This document shows positions 1 to 13,008 of a DNA stretch of 64,000 bases, piece after piece; the first letter of the stretch is position 1; the number at the start of each line of letters is the position of its first letter. The notes below the pieces were generated by a model. The model was given only the letters and a program-made list of their open reading frames with translations. It searched no databases and was not told where the DNA came from. The translations under genes were made by a program, and so were the position numbers. This DNA comes from Aspidiotus rigidus (Eukaryota; Arthropoda; Insecta; Hemiptera; Diaspididae): positions 6,138,001-6,202,000 of the forward strand of contig JAVHKY010000024.1 of the NCBI GenBank assembly GCA_035079385.1. Direction: 5' to 3'.

Positions 1-679
1 GCTGCATACTTAGACAATCTCACGTGTATGTTTATCTGGAAACCTAGCGTAACTCAATTTGAGAATTCGGAAACATTTTTGGCCCCACTTCAGCGAAGAA
101 AGATCGTTAAATCATGAGAAATACTTGAACCTTAAGAGCAGAAGGAAGTTATGGCTACCCTACTCGAGTGTCTCGCAAAACTTGACTATTCCAAGCTATA
201 CAGAGGAACGGGGAAGTGAAGAGAAAGGAACGAAACCGTACAAAATATTGTTTTGTTTTTTTCAGGGGAAGTTTCACTCTGGGACCTCTTGAATACCCGC
301 TAGTGTGCAAAAACTGGAGAAAATTTTTCGTTTCTTTCACAATCGAGCTCTCAATTTGTTCCTGTTGGACGAAGAATTCAAAGAACGTATTTTGTGGGAC
401 GAATTTGGTTTCAATGGAGTAAATTGGATTCAAAATTAGAGTTCTCTAGCCTGACTCTTGTGATGGTTGAAATTTCTCTAAATCCTTATTTTCTATCAAA
501 TACTCGTATAACTCGAAAATGGAAACTTTCCAAGTCCCCAACTCCTTCTTCTAGGTCTCATTTCCCAGTCCATCAAAAAAGCAGGAAGAAGAGGGAAAAG
601 GAAGAAAAAAAGGAAAACTCTCCTTCAATGCCTAATAAGGTTAAGGTTGGACGGCAAATGGTTCTTAATGCCTTTTTAT

Positions 680-2460
680 CGTTGCTTGATCCAGCTACCA
701 TCCAAGAAAAAATAATTGTTATGATAGCGGTAAAGGGACAATAAAGACCATCAACCAGCTGAAACCTCTCTTCTAGTATAATAAGCTAACGAGCTTTTGG
801 GGAGTCACTCGTTCCGCTCGTTTAACGTCCTTTTTCTTGGCCTTTGTACAAATACTCGTATAATAAGCTGACTATTCTGAATCAAGTCAATGATTTTTCG
901 CAAAGTTTCTGAGGAGCCGGGAGATTAACTCGACCTTAGACCCGCAGATCTCCAATAGACGATTGCGGTGTTGGTATAGATATTGAAAAGAAGAAAAAAA
1001 AAAAAAAAAAAAGTCCTAAACTTGCGGATTTTCGATAGCAGATAAAGGCACATTAAAGACATCAAACAGTTTCAAGCTCCTTGTGACTTCATCATTATCC
1101 TTCGAATCTGCTTGTGACGTCATAAGCTTGAATTTACCTGTAACGTCATCAGAAGCTTTATAAAGAGAAGAACTTGAAACATTTATCAACAAGGAACCTG
1201 TTCCATAGAAGGTTTTTTGAAAAATTTGCCTTACACCGTGCGCCGAGCGCCGTGGGGTGTCTAACAAGAACTGACCTGCCATAATGAAGAATTTGGACTT
1301 GGAAGAAATTTCGACTTTCCAGCCATTGTAGTGACCGAAGGGGATTTGGAAAAATTTCAGTTTTCGAGCCATGATAGGAAAGGAGCTTGAAAAAAATTTG
1401 ACTTTCGAATCGTAGTATACGATAGGAGGAGAACGTAGAAGGATATGAATTTTAACTCTCGACCCATAATATAGAATAGAAGGAGGACTAAATGATAGGG
1501 CAGGGACTTGAAAAAATTATTACTTTCAGGCTATATAAACTATGACACAAGGCACCCAGAAAAACTCAAGACTCTTCAAGATTTCAATTCAAATACTCAA
1601 TACCAAAACCAATTCGTCTCATACAACAGGTTCCCTGAGTTCCTCGTTCAACTTCGTAAAGGAAGCCGGGACTTGGAAAAATCTCGATTTTCGACCCTGT
1701 GACGTCACGATCTGATGGAGTCGTAGGTCAGTGAAATTTTTCCAAGTCTTTTACCATGATATATTGTAAGAGGGGGACTTGGAAGTAGGGCAGAAAAAGA
1801 AGTTGGAAAAATTTTTATTTTCACGATATACACCATGACGCAACAGACACAGAAAAATTTCAGATTCTTCAAGATTTCGATTTCAATTCTCAATACTAAA
1901 ACCAATTCGACCCTGACGTCGTTTCAACAGGGAACCTGTTTCATGGGGGGTCGGAAAAATTTCCTGCGTCCGGCCGGCCGGAAACCTCAAGATCGTGTAA
2001 AGGTCTACCATCTATCATATATAGCTTGGAACTCGAAATTTTTACGAGTCCCTCTCCTATCACTAGTAGCTTTCAAGCCCGGTGACGTCACAATTTGATA
2101 ACGTCATAGATCACCCATAAAACAGACTCCCTGCCACTCCTCGTTCAACTCCGTTATTAAAGAACGTGTGAGTTTTTTTAATCAAGGACGATGGAAAAGA
2201 TAGATAAGCCGTTAATTGGACTTCATGAGACCAGATATCCGAATTGTAGATTCCTCGCTTTCAGACCCGCATTGTTTTTCAGACAAGGACACATTTATGT
2301 CTTAAGGTTGGAGGTCTTTGCTAAAATCCACGCGACGAAAATGACGTCAAGAGCTGATAACGTAGTGAAGAACGTTGACTTACTTTAGGAACTTGGGAAA
2401 ACTTGATGACTCTGCCTATATCTCATAGGCTGAATGACCCTGCAGCTACTATCCTTTAGG
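680..2460. repeat. Composite dispersed repeat, copy 1
   Basis: Contains the GCTTGATCCAGCTACCAT lead (about 686), a poly-A run, TGACGTCA-type sites (about 1115-1145, 1690, 2083-2110), two AACAGG palindrome modules (about 1625 and 1921) and single 45-bp minisatellite units (about 1380-1500, 2010-2060). No gene is seen. Short ORFs here are by-products. Confidence 0.8.
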
Positions 2461-4440
2461 AAATTTTTAATTCATTTTTATCCAGGGATGAAATGTTTTC
2501 TCCATTGACCTGTCAACTCTCACCTTGTTCTAAGTCATGGTTGAGCAAGGGTCTAGATGAAATGATGCCCCGCCCTCTATACTTGAAAAACCTACCTACG
2601 CTTTTCTCTAGTGTGAGATCGAATATCGAAGCGATTTTAATGACCGATTTGTTATCATTATACGGCAAGCCGTTGATTTATTTTGAACATACCGTCATCG
2701 TATGATTGTTGCAAAAGGAGAAAAAAATACGTCTTCGACATTCCTTTTTTCAACTCCTTTAGAGGAATATAATTCCTCCTCATCGCTGCACTAAATCAAT
2801 ATTGAATCGTTTAATTCGAGGAATTGTTGAAAATCATTCAACCATCTTTAGTTATCCTCATCTGATATGACGTTACTAATCTTTTTCAGCGTCGGAATAG
2901 CCACTTTTCTTACATTCATATCGTGAAGGTCCATGATTGTTGAAAAGTTTCCTCGCCAAACTATGTCACAAGTTAATCTCTGTACTACTACAGAAGAGGA
3001 AAACAACTCTCTCTTGAGAATGGCTTTCGTTTTCGACACCATTTCAACTTTTCCTCCCTAAAGCTCACTCGCAAAAGAAACATCGTCTTACTGTCTATAT
3101 TGTGTTGACATTCAATCTGCGCACTTTAATACTAACGATGATTACGCGGTGTAAAAGGGTGTATTTTTTTCAGCCCCCCCATATGAAAATGCACAAGCGG
3201 ATCACACATCCGTTGAGTAAAGTAGGTTCTGTGTTGTAGGCGTTCGTTAAAACAAAATACTTTTTGTCCGTATTTCGTACCGTACTTTCATCGCGACTCT
3301 CGTTCGGGCGTGCATTTTTTCCCGTCACTTTATGCTAAAAGAACCCCGAACTATGCAAATATGTGTACGCCAGATATAATATCGCTATAGTGTGTAATAT
3401 CGACGACGACGAAGCTCTGTAAATAGGATGCATATATTCGTCGGTTGTAACTATGTACATTGAAAAAAAAAAAATCAAAAGTGACATTTTGTAAGCCATT
3501 TAACGATCATCTCGTTTGCTGGATTATTATTACAACGTTACGATATAAATAGCGTGTACGAATCAAAGTGATCGTAACGAATGCATGTTTTACGCTAGCT
3601 TAACCACTATTTGAATTTGTTTTTCATACTCGCCGTAGTCTATAGTCCATTTATACTTGGGGTGGAGCTGATGAAGAAACGATGACGAAAAAAAAAGTCG
3701 AATTAGCGCCTTACACATCGAGGTTCAAGGTGTTTTGTTCGAAAAAAAAAAAGGGGAGAGCGTATCGTGTCAATATTATACAATGATATTTCAACCAACT
3801 CGGTTCAAGAGCTCTTTCGTTTTTGATAAACAACACTGTTACTTAACGCGTACATAATATTCACGTCTGCACGATTGTGCGAGATGGTAAATTAAAGACA
3901 TTCTTTTGCACACTGCGCACTTTTAGGAAGTTTATAGCTTCAAGCACCGTGTAACATTTCCCACACTTGCGGTCGCCCTCGAGACGAGGCGTAAGCTCGC
4001 GCTTCATTTACGCGAGTATACATTAAAAGCGCAAATGTTGTTGTTTTTTGATCAAACATTCTCGACGATCTTTATAAGCCTAATAACTTTGCATTAAAAA
4101 CAAGGGGTTGAACAAAACCGGGCATTGTATCGGGCGCTGGCTGCACGACTTATGAATATAAGGGCACTTAATGGATGGCGTGTTATACGAAGTACGAAAT
4201 GAAAACACTCTGTCATTCAGTGGTGGTAGAAATTTTGAAATTTTGAATCTCGATTTAGTAATCGGATACGGTCACGGATAACTATGCCCTTCACCCATTT
4301 GAATGGTTGTAAGTTTTTATAAAATCACATTGGCCGTTCTTGTAATAGCGTGTTAAAAATAATCAAACGATCATAAAACATCGGAGAATTTGATGAGGCT
4401 AGAAAAAATGTTACGACTTCTCTGATGAAGTCTTTTTACT
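2460..4440. other. Spacer with no gene recognised
   Basis: AT-rich and apparently single-copy within the window. Several A/T homopolymers. No open frame above 70 codons has a recognisable domain. Nothing else is seen. Confidence 0.5.
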
Positions 4441-4818
4441 TAAGGATTTTGCTTTGATAATTTTCATTCAGTGCAGGCGTGGGCAGCCGACGGCCCGCGA
4501 TAAGAATATCAAAACATAAGTACAAAAAAAGAGGAGAAATGGTCCATTTTTGATATGTTTCATGTCCTTGCTCTGACCCCAATTTTAATTCCTGGATTTG
4601 CGTGCGTGCGTAGAGGTGATCTCGGGACATTGAAAAAAATTGAACGAGGAACGCAGGCAACCTGTTTTATAAGTCGAATTGATTTTGGTATAGAGATTGT
4701 TTTCAAATTGAAACCTTGAAAGCTCTTAAGCTTTCCTGATTCCCTTGTATCATGGTGTACACAGCTTGAAAGTAAGAATTTTCCCAAATCCTTTTCCTAT
4801 CATTTAGTCCAACTTCTA

Positions 4819-5060
4819 TTATAAATTATGATTGATGGACCACAACACACCTTATTTGAGTGTGAGGCGCGGAGGCGTGAGCGGGACGAGCTTAGTCGGT
4901 CTCTTCAAGAGATCGGGGTAGATGAAGCGCTCGACCCGAGTAGCTTGGCGGTTGCCAAAGCAACTTGGCAGTTGCCGAGTAGAAGAGGGGTTCGCATAGG
5001 AGATTCCTTCTTCACTGAAGTTATACCCGAAAGGGTCGATTCCGGTGTTGGAGGAAACAA
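4819..5060 (+). pseudogene. LINE C-terminal zinc-knuckle-like fragment
   Basis: The frame from 4828 begins DGPQHTLFECEARRRERDEL, the conserved HTLFECPRW...ER tail of R1/Jockey/I-type LINE ORF2 proteins. Residues after about 35 lose resemblance. Only the last part of the element remains, embedded in composite repeats. Confidence 0.7.
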
Positions 5061-5139
5061 TATTAAATGCATACGCAACCCGCACCTACTCCATTGTGGA
5101 GAACGGGCGATGCTGCACATGCGACACACAAGCGATTAT

Positions 5140-6900
5140 AAATTATGATTCGAGAGTCGAAATTGCTCCAAGTCCCCTTTCTACGATATATTATTGCTCG
5201 AGAGTCAAAATTTTCGAAGTCCCTCTTCCATCATATTATATTAAGGCTCGAAAGTCGAGATTTCTTCAAGTCCTCTTTCTAGTATAGGCGGTCGCGTGTG
5301 TGATGGATTTTCAGGGTATACGAGTAAACGACTAGAAATGAAATTTTTTTTCATTTTCATTTTTGGTGAATTGTTGAGAAGTGTTCCGGTGGTCGGTATA
5401 TTATGTCTCAAAAATGGAAATTTTTGGAAGTTTCACCTCCTATCATAATATATTGTTCGAAAGTCGGAAGTCGAGTCTGAGCTACCGTATTTATGATAAG
5501 AGGGAAACATGAAACATTTTTGCAAATTGGACTTGGACCATTCTTGGTTTGGTCGAACGGCATACAACGCTCGACGTATGCAAAATTTTAAGAAGGAACC
5601 TGTTTTATGGGGGGGGGGGGATTTCGAAAAATTTGCAAAACCTTGGAAAAATGTTGACTCTTGAGATATATACGATAGGAAGGAGAGTCACAAAAATTTT
5701 GACTCTGGAGCTATAGTATAGAGAACCGACGGCCTCCTTAACGATGTTAAACGAGGAACGCAGGAAACTTTTTTCATGGCTTGAAAAATAATACATGACA
5801 TGACCCGCATTAGTATAGCCCCTTCAAGTAACTAGACATACAATACCTCATACACCAATTGACTCGGCCTTTCCCTTAGCCAGATATGCAATTCTACAAA
5901 AACTATAAGTTCCGCCTCCATCATATATTACGGTTCGCGAGTCAAAGTTTTCCCAAGTCCCTCTCCTATTATTAAAAAGGGGTTGTACTCAAGAGAATAG
6001 CGTTTTACAAAAGACACCACACAAAACAAGCAGCCGCGAGCGCTTTCGGTTAATTAACCATCTTCTATGTTCAACCATAAAATTGAGGAACGAGTTAACT
6101 CGATTAATCCCTCTCCTATCATATACAGCTCGAGAGTCAAAATTTCAACAGGGAACCGGTTTTATCGGTGGGGTTTCCGAAGAAAAAACGTTTACTGTCT
6201 GTCCGGCCGTCAAACCTCGGAACTTGAAAATTGTCTAAGCCCCTCCTATTATATAGCTCGGTGGGCGGTGTATGTAGCCTGTGAAATAGGCCTTTCAAGT
6301 AACTAGATATGCAATGCTTCATACACCAATTGGTGGAGTCCCTTCAATGAGTCAGATATGCAATGATTCCAACACCATACGACTCAGAACGTCCGTGTAA
6401 GCAGTGGCGAATAAGGCTCCTTGCTACCCACCCGCCTTTACTAATATGCCGCCCCCTTTTTCTTTTCCCCCTCCCCCCTTCTCCAATTTTTTTCTCTTTT
6501 TTTCTGCCACCTTTTTGCCGCCCTCAAAAATTTTCCGCTCAACGCACGCGCGTGGTGTGCGTGTAGGATAATACAACATTGGCCTAAGGTATTCCAAGTC
6601 CCCCTCGTATCATATCTCTGTGAGTCTTGATGCCCAGTTTCTGAGCATCGTGATTATGAGTTAATTCAGTTGAGTTCTTCATTCAATCGTCGCCTTTTTC
6701 ACTATCTCGCTGACCGGACGGCGGATGGTGCCTGGCACCCGGTGGATGGCAGGGATTTTTTCCGAAAAAAATGATAAAACAGGTTCCCTGTTAAAAATGT
6801 TGATGATGGAGAGTCAAAATTTTTTGAAGTCTGTACATTCTCATATTAAGTTGCCGGTTGACAGTCGGCAGACGGCGGATACCAGCCCTTTTTTCGTAAT
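5140..6900. repeat. Composite dispersed repeat, copy 2
   Basis: Scattered 45-bp minisatellite units (5150-5290, 5400-5480, 5640-5720, 5930-5970, 6100-6145), AACAGG modules (about 5595, 6150, 6778, 6900), a G-run near 5610, and the phrase AACTAGATATGCAATG three times (about 5830, 6300, 6350). No coding gene. Confidence 0.75.
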
Positions 6901-6971
6901 GAAACAGGTTCTATGTTAAAAACAGACTAATCTTGTTGATTCCTTTATAATCCAAAAAAACTACCGCCAAC

Positions 6972-7328
6972 TTGCTGCTTATTTATCAGTTTTACTTATT
7001 CTCGAGTACTTGTGCAGCCCAATCGCTTGTTCATAGAAAAAAAAAAGAACCAACTTGGAGTGGGATTCAGTACTTGAGTCATGTTGAGACAGATACAAGA
7101 AGAGAACAACCTCGAACTTCAAAGGGTAATATACTCAAACGAGTGCAAAAATTCCACAACCACAAGAGACACGGTCACAACCGTCGAGCGCTTTTGAGTA
7201 AACAACCATCATCAAAGCATGAACAAAAGAAAGCGACTGAACCCACATCAACGAAAACAGAGGAAATTACAACAAGGGTCATGATTGAACCAGCGAGTCA
7301 TGAAAATGTGAATCATTCTATAGATTAA
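6972..7328 (+). CDS. Doubtful 118-residue basic ORF
   Basis: ORF with a hydrophobic start (residues about 1-15), then a His/Lys/Arg/Thr-rich remainder. It ends two bases before the GC-rich hairpin. A phrase near its end (GAAAGCGACTGAACCCA) is related to 60803 inside a fold-back repeat, so it is probably repeat-derived. No family is recognised. Confidence 0.12.
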   Translation: MLLIYQFYLFSSTCAAQSLVHRKKKEPTWSGIQYLSHVETDTRREQPRTSKGNILKRVQKFHNHKRHGHNRRALLSKQPSSKHEQKKATEPTSTKTEEITTRVMIEPASHENVNHSID

Positions 7329-7370
7329 CTAGCGGTTTGCGGCGCGCCTCCGGCGCGCCTGATCGCTAGC
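7329..7370. repeat. GC-rich hairpin with paired GGCGCGCC
   Basis: CTAGCG (7329-7334) pairs with CGCTAG (about 7364-7369). Inside are two GGCGCGCC octamers separated by TCC. It is sharply GC-rich in an AT-rich region and is followed by short tandem TAGGTATCTGT-type repeats (7380-7440). Probably a transposable-element terminus. Confidence 0.8.
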
Positions 7371-9990
7371 TGTGTGTTGAGTAGATATCTGTGTTTTATA
7401 GGTATCTGTATCTTGTAGGTATGTATGTTTTGTAGGTATCTTGGCGGAATTCGGATGAATTTTTTGCTACGTTTTTCAAAAATTTAATACTGTTAAGCCT
7501 ACTTCATTTTCACCGAGAATGATAACATACATAGAGTAAAGAAAAAGAGAAGGTTGAAAAAATTGAAAAATGCGCATAAGATGTAAGATGAACCATTTCC
7601 CTCACATTTTCATTTTCCAGACTTGGGACTGGCAGAATTCAACATACACAAACTGTATTCTGGTATGTTTATAAATGGTTAGAATGCAAAGCGCGAAAAA
7701 GAGGTTAAAAGTTTCCCATAACCAAGAGATAATAAATTATTAAGAATGGATCGGAGTCGCGCAAAAATTAAAATTACCGAATCACATTATTTTTTTTTTC
7801 TGTTCAAAAATAAGAAAATAGACACCAAAAACTGCGACTGTACTTATAAAATATCAAAGTTCCGAGTCGCACAAAAATAAAATCACCAAATTAAATTTTT
7901 TACACACTAATTCACTTGAGAGCTGACTTAACGCGTGAAGCCTGTATCGCAGCAGAATACAGACAAATCCATTGACATTTTGCCAGTCCCTAAGAAAACA
8001 CACGGACAACAGGTAAAAAAAAGGGTCATTTCCGCTAGCCCATACGCAGTGCGCACCGTGTCTAGACATTGGTTCTTGTATGAGATACCGGATATAAAAT
8101 CCTTTATGTAGGTGTTTTTAAAACTGTGAATAAAATAACTTACTTAGTATGGAAGTACAGCGAATACTGTAGTCACAAAATTTCCTCCTAAAAATCTGGA
8201 ACCGGGCTCATTCGAAAGGAAATTACAGGGGCTACAATTTTTGTTCTCTTCAATTTTTCATAAAAATGAGTTATACTCGAGTTATCACAATAATTCAATT
8301 TTCGAAACTGCGCCACTGCCACTCAACGCGCGTAGGTCTAACGTACAGCGCAAAGCAGTTTCAGTACTCGATGATGCCCGTCTTTCCTAATTTGGTCGCC
8401 CCCTACTCCACCTTCAGGGAGTCAAAACATTGAAATGTATTTAAGAACCTGACCGAGAAAAAACGAAATTTTTCAAAAAAAATTCCAGGTCGATAGGTGA
8501 AGGCGTTCGAAAGTTATGGACGAACATACATACAGGTATACATACAGACAGACAAACGTTTTATTTTATATATTAGATATTAGATTCAATCAATCCCTCA
8601 TCAGGAATACATACTTGTTTAAAACGGCGACGTTGTCGCTATTCCGGTGTCAAATAATTTCAATCATTTCGAGGGCCCTGCGTTTAAATAATGAATTCTC
8701 TCTGCGAAGGAGGACTCCAGATCCCTCTTTAAGCATTGAAATTTTCAATTGAGAAGCTTTATGAAAACGAGTTGAACAGGATGTCTACACATCAAGGGGC
8801 TAAAGAAAAAGACACTAAAATTCTATGGAAATCTTTCCAAGAAATGCTTCTTGTTGTTTTAAAAATTTCATTGGAAAGATTATGGGGCCCTCGATATAAT
8901 ATACTGATTTAAAAAATAGCTGAAACAGAAACGCGGAAAGAAAATTCAAATTCGTAAATATTTATCATTTTGCGCTGCTGTTACCTGTTCTCAGAATACC
9001 GCCGGAAATATACCTACGTCAAAATTTATAAAAGCGATGACGAGCACGATAGTAAATTCGTAGAGTGATAACTTACAGCCGTAAATGTCTACTATGATAA
9101 AACTTACTACCGAAAATTGCCATGAGATACTTAGGAACCATATAATTCTCGTGAATGAAACTCTATTAAACCTTATCAGTATATTCTATTTTTACTTGTA
9201 TCTTACAAAAATTTTCCTGATAATTGTCTACTTTATTATTTTTACGTTGGTTAATTACTCTCGTTTTTTCAAAATTGATTAAATTAGTATAATAATTCTT
9301 GCTGTCGAGCCTCTTCATCATCTATGTACAATTCAAATTTTATGCTTCATCTACGATGGGTCCATAAGTTCATCATATTTCGGTCATCAAGGGCGGTGCT
9401 CATATCATGTTCGTCATGGATTTGAATTTCCGGTACGTATTACTCACGGTATTCTATCAGATTTATATAGGTCTAATGACATGACAATCACAACTCTAAG
9501 AACAAATATTCTGACTCGTAAATTTTTTCCTTATTTTCTTCATTCTGTATGAGCCGCAGTGCAGCTTCCCGTATATCTTTCAAATAAGAGGACATTGAAT
9601 ACTTTATCCTATGAAACTTCCTTCAGTATTTTACAGACAAAGGGTGAGAGTTTCAAAGATTTCATAATATTAGAGTTCTACCATGGAATGTGCTCTGGGA
9701 CAAGGTACACCGGTTTCATGAGCAACTGCAAATTGGACCACTAGATTTTCAAAAATAACTTCCTTTTCTACTTACTTTTGGGAAGGTTTCCTCCTAAACA
9801 AGGGACGAGGGACTTCAGATTGGGAGGCTCTGTTAATCTGTTGTGCTTAAGCTTTTGTATATCGACGTTTCCTGAAGTCATTGAGAGGGGTCAGCACGAC
9901 CTGATTTTGGAGGAATGCTTGTTATTCAGTATCTCCTGGGGTTTTATTGATAATAATATGGTAACTAAGAAAATCCGCACCATTTGCAAA
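7371..9990. other. AT-rich spacer
   Basis: No gene or domain recognised. A short CATACATACAGACAGAC tract lies near 8520-8560. Confidence 0.5.
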
Positions 9991-11380
9991 GCTACGCTAG
10001 AACGATCTTCAATAATTTTCATCATTCTTCTTATTATTATTATCTCTTATCGTACGCCTTGGGCGGGTTTTCACCATTTCCTCAGTCCACATGTACGCTT
10101 CTCCCAGAATCCTCCAAACTATCCTCGTGGTCGCTAATATGCCGCCTTCTGCATCAGCTCGAACGTTCGCAACACGTGGGTTTTTCTCAGAAGTCAAAAG
10201 CTCCTCCGCGGTCCGCATCGTTTTTATAAATGTAAAGTCTAGTTGCAGATATTATTATCGAATACACCATTACCTTCTGGGCGATTCCTACTTGCTCCAT
10301 TTCCGCGGCTAGATTCCCATATTTTTCATTTTTTGTTGCTACTGTTTTCATGCAGTTATTTTTAATAAGTACAGCAACGTATGATAAAGTGCAACTTTTT
10401 ATTCTGCTTATTGTCAATGACCTTTATACGCTTGCACTGTTCCATCAGTCAGTATAACTTGATTCGGTAACTTGGATATCAGGGAAACTACGAGTCTGGA
10501 ACATCTGAATCTGTTTTAGCAGTCTCCAGGCTAGTACGTGCGTAGTGAGAGCGCATCATATACCGGTTCATATCATCCGTCCATTTCATTTGTTTTGCTC
10601 TGGGTTTTCTGTGCGCATCTGTGGCCAACTCATTAGTGTGGTTAGAAGCAACAGACCGCGTAGTTGTTTCAGTTTTTCTTGCTGGTTGGTTCACCGGGTT
10701 GCTGCAGCTTGCTTCAGCAATGGATGATAGTGGCAGCACGTCACATTTCCCGACCAGAAGTATCGCGTCTTTAGTCTTGTCCGAGGCATTCTGGCTCTGT
10801 ATCTGTACCATTTATACTGTGAGTTCGTTTTATACCTACCGACGAGCTTTTGGGTGCTATAGGACACGCGCGCCGTACTTGGCTCGGGAAGTGAAGGCGT
10901 GATTGCTCCTATATCTATCGTGTATTTCTTGCAGATCATACATTTATAGAGAGCTGGTTGATCCTGTTCTATAGAAGGCGAGTTTTCTTTCTCTTCCAAC
11001 ATTCCTTACTACTAGTGCGCAGGAGTCAGCTCTAAAGGCGTTCGGGGTCCCCTTGCGGCTTACCGTTCGGATTCTTGGGATGGGTTGTAATATATGACAG
11101 CTCTGACCGGGTTTGATGAGTTTTCCTTCTCGCGCGAAGTCCCACGTTGGACAGATAGGATGTCACTCCCTGCTCTGCCGTCGCTGCGATGACGCTCTTT
11201 CGGGTCTATTAATCGGAGTTTTCCTTCTCCTACGTCCATCTGCATCTGTCGCCGCCCATTTATGTTGCTTGGCATAATGAGGCCGCCACGTGTAGGCTGC
11301 AGATTGAAATGGTTCCGGATTCCCACCATTGCAGGTGGAACGTTGGGGACATGAGAAGAGATTATTGTGTATTAAGTCGC
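9990..11380 (-). pseudogene. Degenerate LINE 5' ORF with Myb-like segment
   Basis: Several broken minus-strand frames. The clearest, 10488-10811, ends with KPRAKQMKWTDDMNRYMMRS, resembling the (K/R)WTEEMN...MR..Y...T.LE helix found near the N-terminus of some R2/R4-like LINE proteins. Upstream, at about 10920-10945, an LYKCMICKKYT segment could be a decayed zinc finger. No reverse transcriptase was found downstream. The GH32 pseudogene abuts it at 11385. Confidence 0.45.
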
Positions 11381-11384
11381 ATGA

Positions 11385-11808
11385 CGAGCCTGAAAAATGA
11401 CTGGACATTCCCATATATTATTCGAAGTTCTCGTCGAGGTGAATTCGCTCATTAGCGTCCAATCTTTGAGATTCTGAGAAGTCCACAGCAAAGCTATTTT
11501 TTTACAGATAGTACAGTTATCAGTACCCATTTTTTATCCGGAGCGTACCAAAACACTTTCGGATCTCTAAAATCTTCCCACTGATTGGCGTATTTCGCGG
11601 GTGGATCTCTGATCACTGGGTTGTTTTTGTAGAAGTGCCAGGTGTCCCCATTCTTGGTACTGTACGCGATTGACTGGGATTGCTTGCCTTTGGGTACTTT
11701 TGTGCCGTCGAGAAGAGTCGTACTTTCGCTGTAGAAACTTCTAAACATGGTAACGACAGGAGGATTTTCCGCCGTACCAAAACCACTGCTGTTATGCATG
11801 TCATGAAC
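11385..11808 (-). pseudogene. Internal fragment of a second GH32 copy, frameshifted
   Basis: This 424-bp segment aligns on the minus strand with 13366-13789 of the GH32 gene, covering about residues 120-260. It includes the FRDP and WECP motif regions but not the WVNDPNG nucleophile block. By hand I count about 23 substitutions and two one-base indels, so roughly 94-95% identity. Over the 101 residues still in frame, 8 differ. One base is missing in the codon before the A-run that encodes KK (near 11507), which shifts the frame straight into a stop. One extra base lies near 11388. Homology stops abruptly at both ends with no start, signal peptide or C-terminal half. It cannot encode an enzyme. 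It is head-to-head with the intact gene, 1.56 kb away. The lower side abuts LINE-like sequence, so transposon activity may have moved or trimmed it. Confidence 0.93.
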
Positions 11809-13008
11809 AAGGAACTGATATGATAAGAGATGATGTTTATCGAGTGCGCGTCGCTAGTCGCTACAGAGATGATTAACTGTGATGAATGGCAGCAGTTACA
11901 TAACAAAGGAGCGAAAAGACCTAGGAGGAGGTGATAGTGGGTGAGTGGATGTGGTCAATCCTAAAACGAGAGAGGATAGCTTCTTCAAATGACAATGATG
12001 TGCGGCCCGCCCGATCATGAAAAGTTACGAATTTTCATGAACGCGACCCGCGGTGTGAAAAAGGTTGTCCACGCCTGCTGAGTATAGCTCCTCGAAAAAA
12101 CCGTTTGAAACTTGACAACCACATTTTGTCTCTGTCATATTTTAACCCTAGTTAGGTCACTGTCGATAGAAAATGTGAATTTCATTTCCTCAAAATTATT
12201 CATATATTCTGTTACAATATAAGCAGAAGTAGGTAAGTACTCGAACGAAATTAACAAACGAATACAACTAGGTAGCATTCGGTATCAAATTTATACGACG
12301 AAAGTTTTGATAATCCCCAAAAATCCGTTCTAAAACTGATAACAGGTACGTTACGTCTTCTGAAATAGCTATACTCTTTCTATTATCATCTTCTCGACCT
12401 GAGGAAGAAAAACAGTAGGTATAAGCTTGAATTTGAAATTAGCTTGACATGAGAGGATGAAATTGTTCCTTCCCCTCTCATTTTTTTTTTAGGTGTTTTT
12501 AATGCCAAGAAATTTGACATAAGTATTGGTTCCCTTACGCAAGAGGAATACCTAGAATGCTGAAACTACCACAAAAATTGAAATAATAGATTATCTCATA
12601 GATTTCATAAAGTCTAAAGTATATAAATAAATACAGTCAATCTTAAAACACATATACGTATTTAGAGATTATCTAATCTATCTGCGTCACTTGTGACCGT
12701 AATCTTTAATCGTTTAGATAGCTCATTCTGTTTATATTCTTCCGCTAGTTAATTTCGTCCTATAGTACCGTCTACCTATACGTATATAGTTTTGCCTATT
12801 CGCGATAAATGAAAACATCCGCTCGTTAAAGAAATGAAGTATTTCGTGTAAATTATAGTAATTTTTCCGAGTTTATTCTTTCAGTATGATGAATTTGTTT
12901 GCAGCACCATGATGTGAGCGCCCAGGAAAGATTTCTCGAAAAGTAAGTCTCAAGTATTAAGACAATCAAAATTGACAGAACTCAAATCTCGTTTTCTCGT
13001 TCTTCATT
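11809..13008. other. GH32 upstream region
   Basis: AT-rich spacer between the GH32 fragment and the intact gene, with no coding sequence recognised. A TATA-like TATATAAA run lies near 12620, about 390 bases before the ATG. A strong splice-donor match GTAAGT lies at about 12942-12947. The only nearby acceptor-like CAG (about 12977) would make an intron under 40 bases, too short to be convincing. Short upstream ATGs at about 12886 and 12909 are closed by stops before the main start. Confidence 0.4.

Noticed and set aside
7329..7370. Bacterial-style rho-independent terminator
   Set aside because: The hairpin is GC-rich, but no T-run follows and the surroundings are eukaryotic.
12940..13008. 5' UTR intron of the GH32 gene
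   Set aside because: A good GTAAGT donor exists, but the only acceptor before the ATG would give an intron shorter than 40 bases; left as a remark only.
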